Assembly (NCBI RefSeq): GCF_024127895.1
Contig: NZ_JAMYBK010000009.1
Span: forward strand, 112,824 to 176,823
Reading direction: 5' to 3'
Length of the DNA: 64,000 nt
Source of the DNA: Pseudomonas guariconensis
GTDB lineage: Bacteria > Pseudomonadota > Gammaproteobacteria > Pseudomonadales > Pseudomonadaceae
The notes below the pieces were generated by a model that was not told where the DNA came from, did not search any database, and was given only the letters and a program-made list of their open reading frames with translations. A program made the translations under genes and the position numbers. Positions 63,391-64,000 of this stretch are shown here, in pieces (the stretch's first letter is position 1; every line of letters starts with the position of its first letter).

Positions 63391-63832
63391 GCATTTCGAG
63401 TGCCGTTGGCAGGGCTCGCGCCTGCTGCTGACGGCCTACCTGGCCTGCCAGGTGCTGGCGTTCGCGGCCCTTGGCCTGGGGGCGCAGCCCTGGTGGGTGA
63501 CCCTGCCCCTGGCGGTCGCCTGCGTTGCCCACGCCTGCTGGGCCATTCCCCGCCGTATCCTGCTGACGCATCCTGAGGCGATCACCGGCCTGCGCCGTGA
63601 CCCGTCGGGCTGGCGGCTGTTCAGTCGCGCCCGGGGCTGGCAGCCGGTGCGCCTGTGCCGCGACAGCGTGGCGCTGCCTGGGCTGGTGGTGTTGCGGTAC
63701 GTGCGTCCGGGGCGGCGCTTCGGGGAGGCCCAGTGCATTCCCAAGGATGCACTGGGCCGGGATATGCACCGGCGCTTGCGTGTGCGGTTGAAGTTCAGCC
63801 GCCGCCGGTGGTCGGTAGTGGGCTCTCTGTAG
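63374..63832 (+). CDS. ygfX: YgfX-type membrane protein
   Basis: A 152-residue protein of the YgfX (CptA) family, the usual partner of sdhE/ygfY. Two membrane helices (about 18-35 and 40-60) are followed by a basic cytosolic domain ([19 protein letters not shown]). In E. coli it was described as an inhibitor of cell division linked to FtsZ and MreB. It begins with GTG at 63374, inside the end of sdhE, so translation is coupled. The start is uncertain, but no other in-frame start fits better. Confidence 0.78.
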   Translation: MSSPSEHFECRWQGSRLLLTAYLACQVLAFAALGLGAQPWWVTLPLAVACVAHACWAIPRRILLTHPEAITGLRRDPSGWRLFSRARGWQPVRLCRDSVALPGLVVLRYVRPGRRFGEAQCIPKDALGRDMHRRLRVRLKFSRRRWSVVGSL

Positions 63833-63868
63833 GGCAGGGTAAGCCCCTAATGCTGTTCACTTAAGCCA

Positions 63869-63909
63869 TTGGGGCCGCCTTGCGGCCCTTCGCGGGCAAG
63901 CCCGCTCTC
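63869..63909. repeat. REP-like repeat
   Basis: Two adjacent hairpins: GGGGCCGC-ctt-GCGGCCC (63871..63888) and GCGGGC-aa-GCCCGC (63892..63905) with the core TTCGCGGGCAAGCCCGCTC, the typical P. putida REP. It lies 35 bases after ygfX. Confidence 0.75.
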
Positions 63910-63945
63910 ATCAAACAAAATGCAACCCGCTGTTTTTTAAGCACC

Positions 63946-64000
63946 TTAGGCTGCCACCAATTGATACCCCAGCTTTCGGGCTTTGCGCAGCAAAGCCCGG
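63946..64000 (-). CDS. C-terminal end of an unidentified gene, possibly transposase
   Basis: The minus strand reads RALLRKARKLGYQLVAA followed by a stop (63946..63948). Only 17 residues are in the window, so no family can be assigned. It is adjacent to a REP element; IS110-type elements of P. putida are known to insert in REPs, which makes a transposase tail possible. Confidence 0.3.
   Translation of the reverse strand, partial: RALLRKARKLGYQLVAA

Overview
The window is a high-GC, gene-dense chromosomal segment of a Pseudomonas of the putida group. The protein set and order (pca cluster, ttgABC/ttgR, phaG, ung, tct cluster, ygfZ-sdhE-ygfX) match what I remember of the Pseudomonas putida chromosome. 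One difference is a pcaIJ pair lying between pcaK and pcaF; the KT2440 cluster as I recall it lacks this pair at that place, and the arrangement here resembles the P. aeruginosa PA0226-PA0227-pcaF order. No prophage, CRISPR array or integrated island is visible. The mobile or repetitive DNA seen is a 164-bp palindromic MITE-like element, REP-like hairpins, and a possible transposase tail at the right edge.

Layout. 1-13 kb: protocatechuate / beta-ketoadipate catabolism (pcaR, pcaK, pcaI, pcaJ, pcaF, pcaT, pcaB, pcaD, pcaC), then an Mpo1-like membrane protein, a LysR regulator and an OprD-type porin. PcaR-like boxes lie before pcaR, pcaK and pcaI and also before the porin. 13-21.5 kb: the ttgABC RND efflux operon, divergent ttgR and a 14-TM MFS pump. 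22-31.5 kb: a patchwork of an oxaloacetate-decarboxylase-type enzyme, a LysR/TPP-decarboxylase pair, a CmrA-like AraC regulator divergent from an ABM monooxygenase around a perfect 18-bp-arm palindrome, a flavin reductase, a small secreted protein made of 13-residue repeats, and a Fic protein with its own repeated operator-like boxes. 30-35 kb: an alpha-ketoglutarate/dicarboxylate MHS permease with a -24/-12 promoter and a DctB/DctD-type two-component pair that probably drives it. 35-40.6 kb: bglX, a TPM-domain protein, a methyltransferase and a SIR2-like DUF4917 protein.

40.7-46.3 kb: a complete iron-starvation cell-surface signalling unit (Fur-box-like site, FecI sigma factor, FecR, STN-containing TonB receptor, exported siderophore esterase). 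46-53 kb: SulP transporter, tRNA-Gly(CCC), phaG (3-hydroxyacyl-ACP thioesterase/transacylase of PHA and rhamnolipid-precursor metabolism), a 16S rRNA pseudouridine synthase, small genes, an enoyl-CoA hydratase-family enzyme and ung. 53-61 kb: the tricarboxylate uptake unit (porin, tctC, tctB, tctA, plus an AbrB-type membrane gene) divergent from tctDE; a palindromic MITE-like element sits between tctC and tctB. 61-64 kb: HDOD protein, ygfZ, sdhE, ygfX and REP sequences.

Taken together the window joins aromatic and organic-acid nutrition (pca, kgtP/dct, tct) with outer-membrane entry (two OprD-family porins), solvent/antibiotic efflux (ttg) and iron uptake. Each uptake unit has its own visible regulatory DNA. 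All product calls come from reading the sequence and family knowledge; no database search was run.
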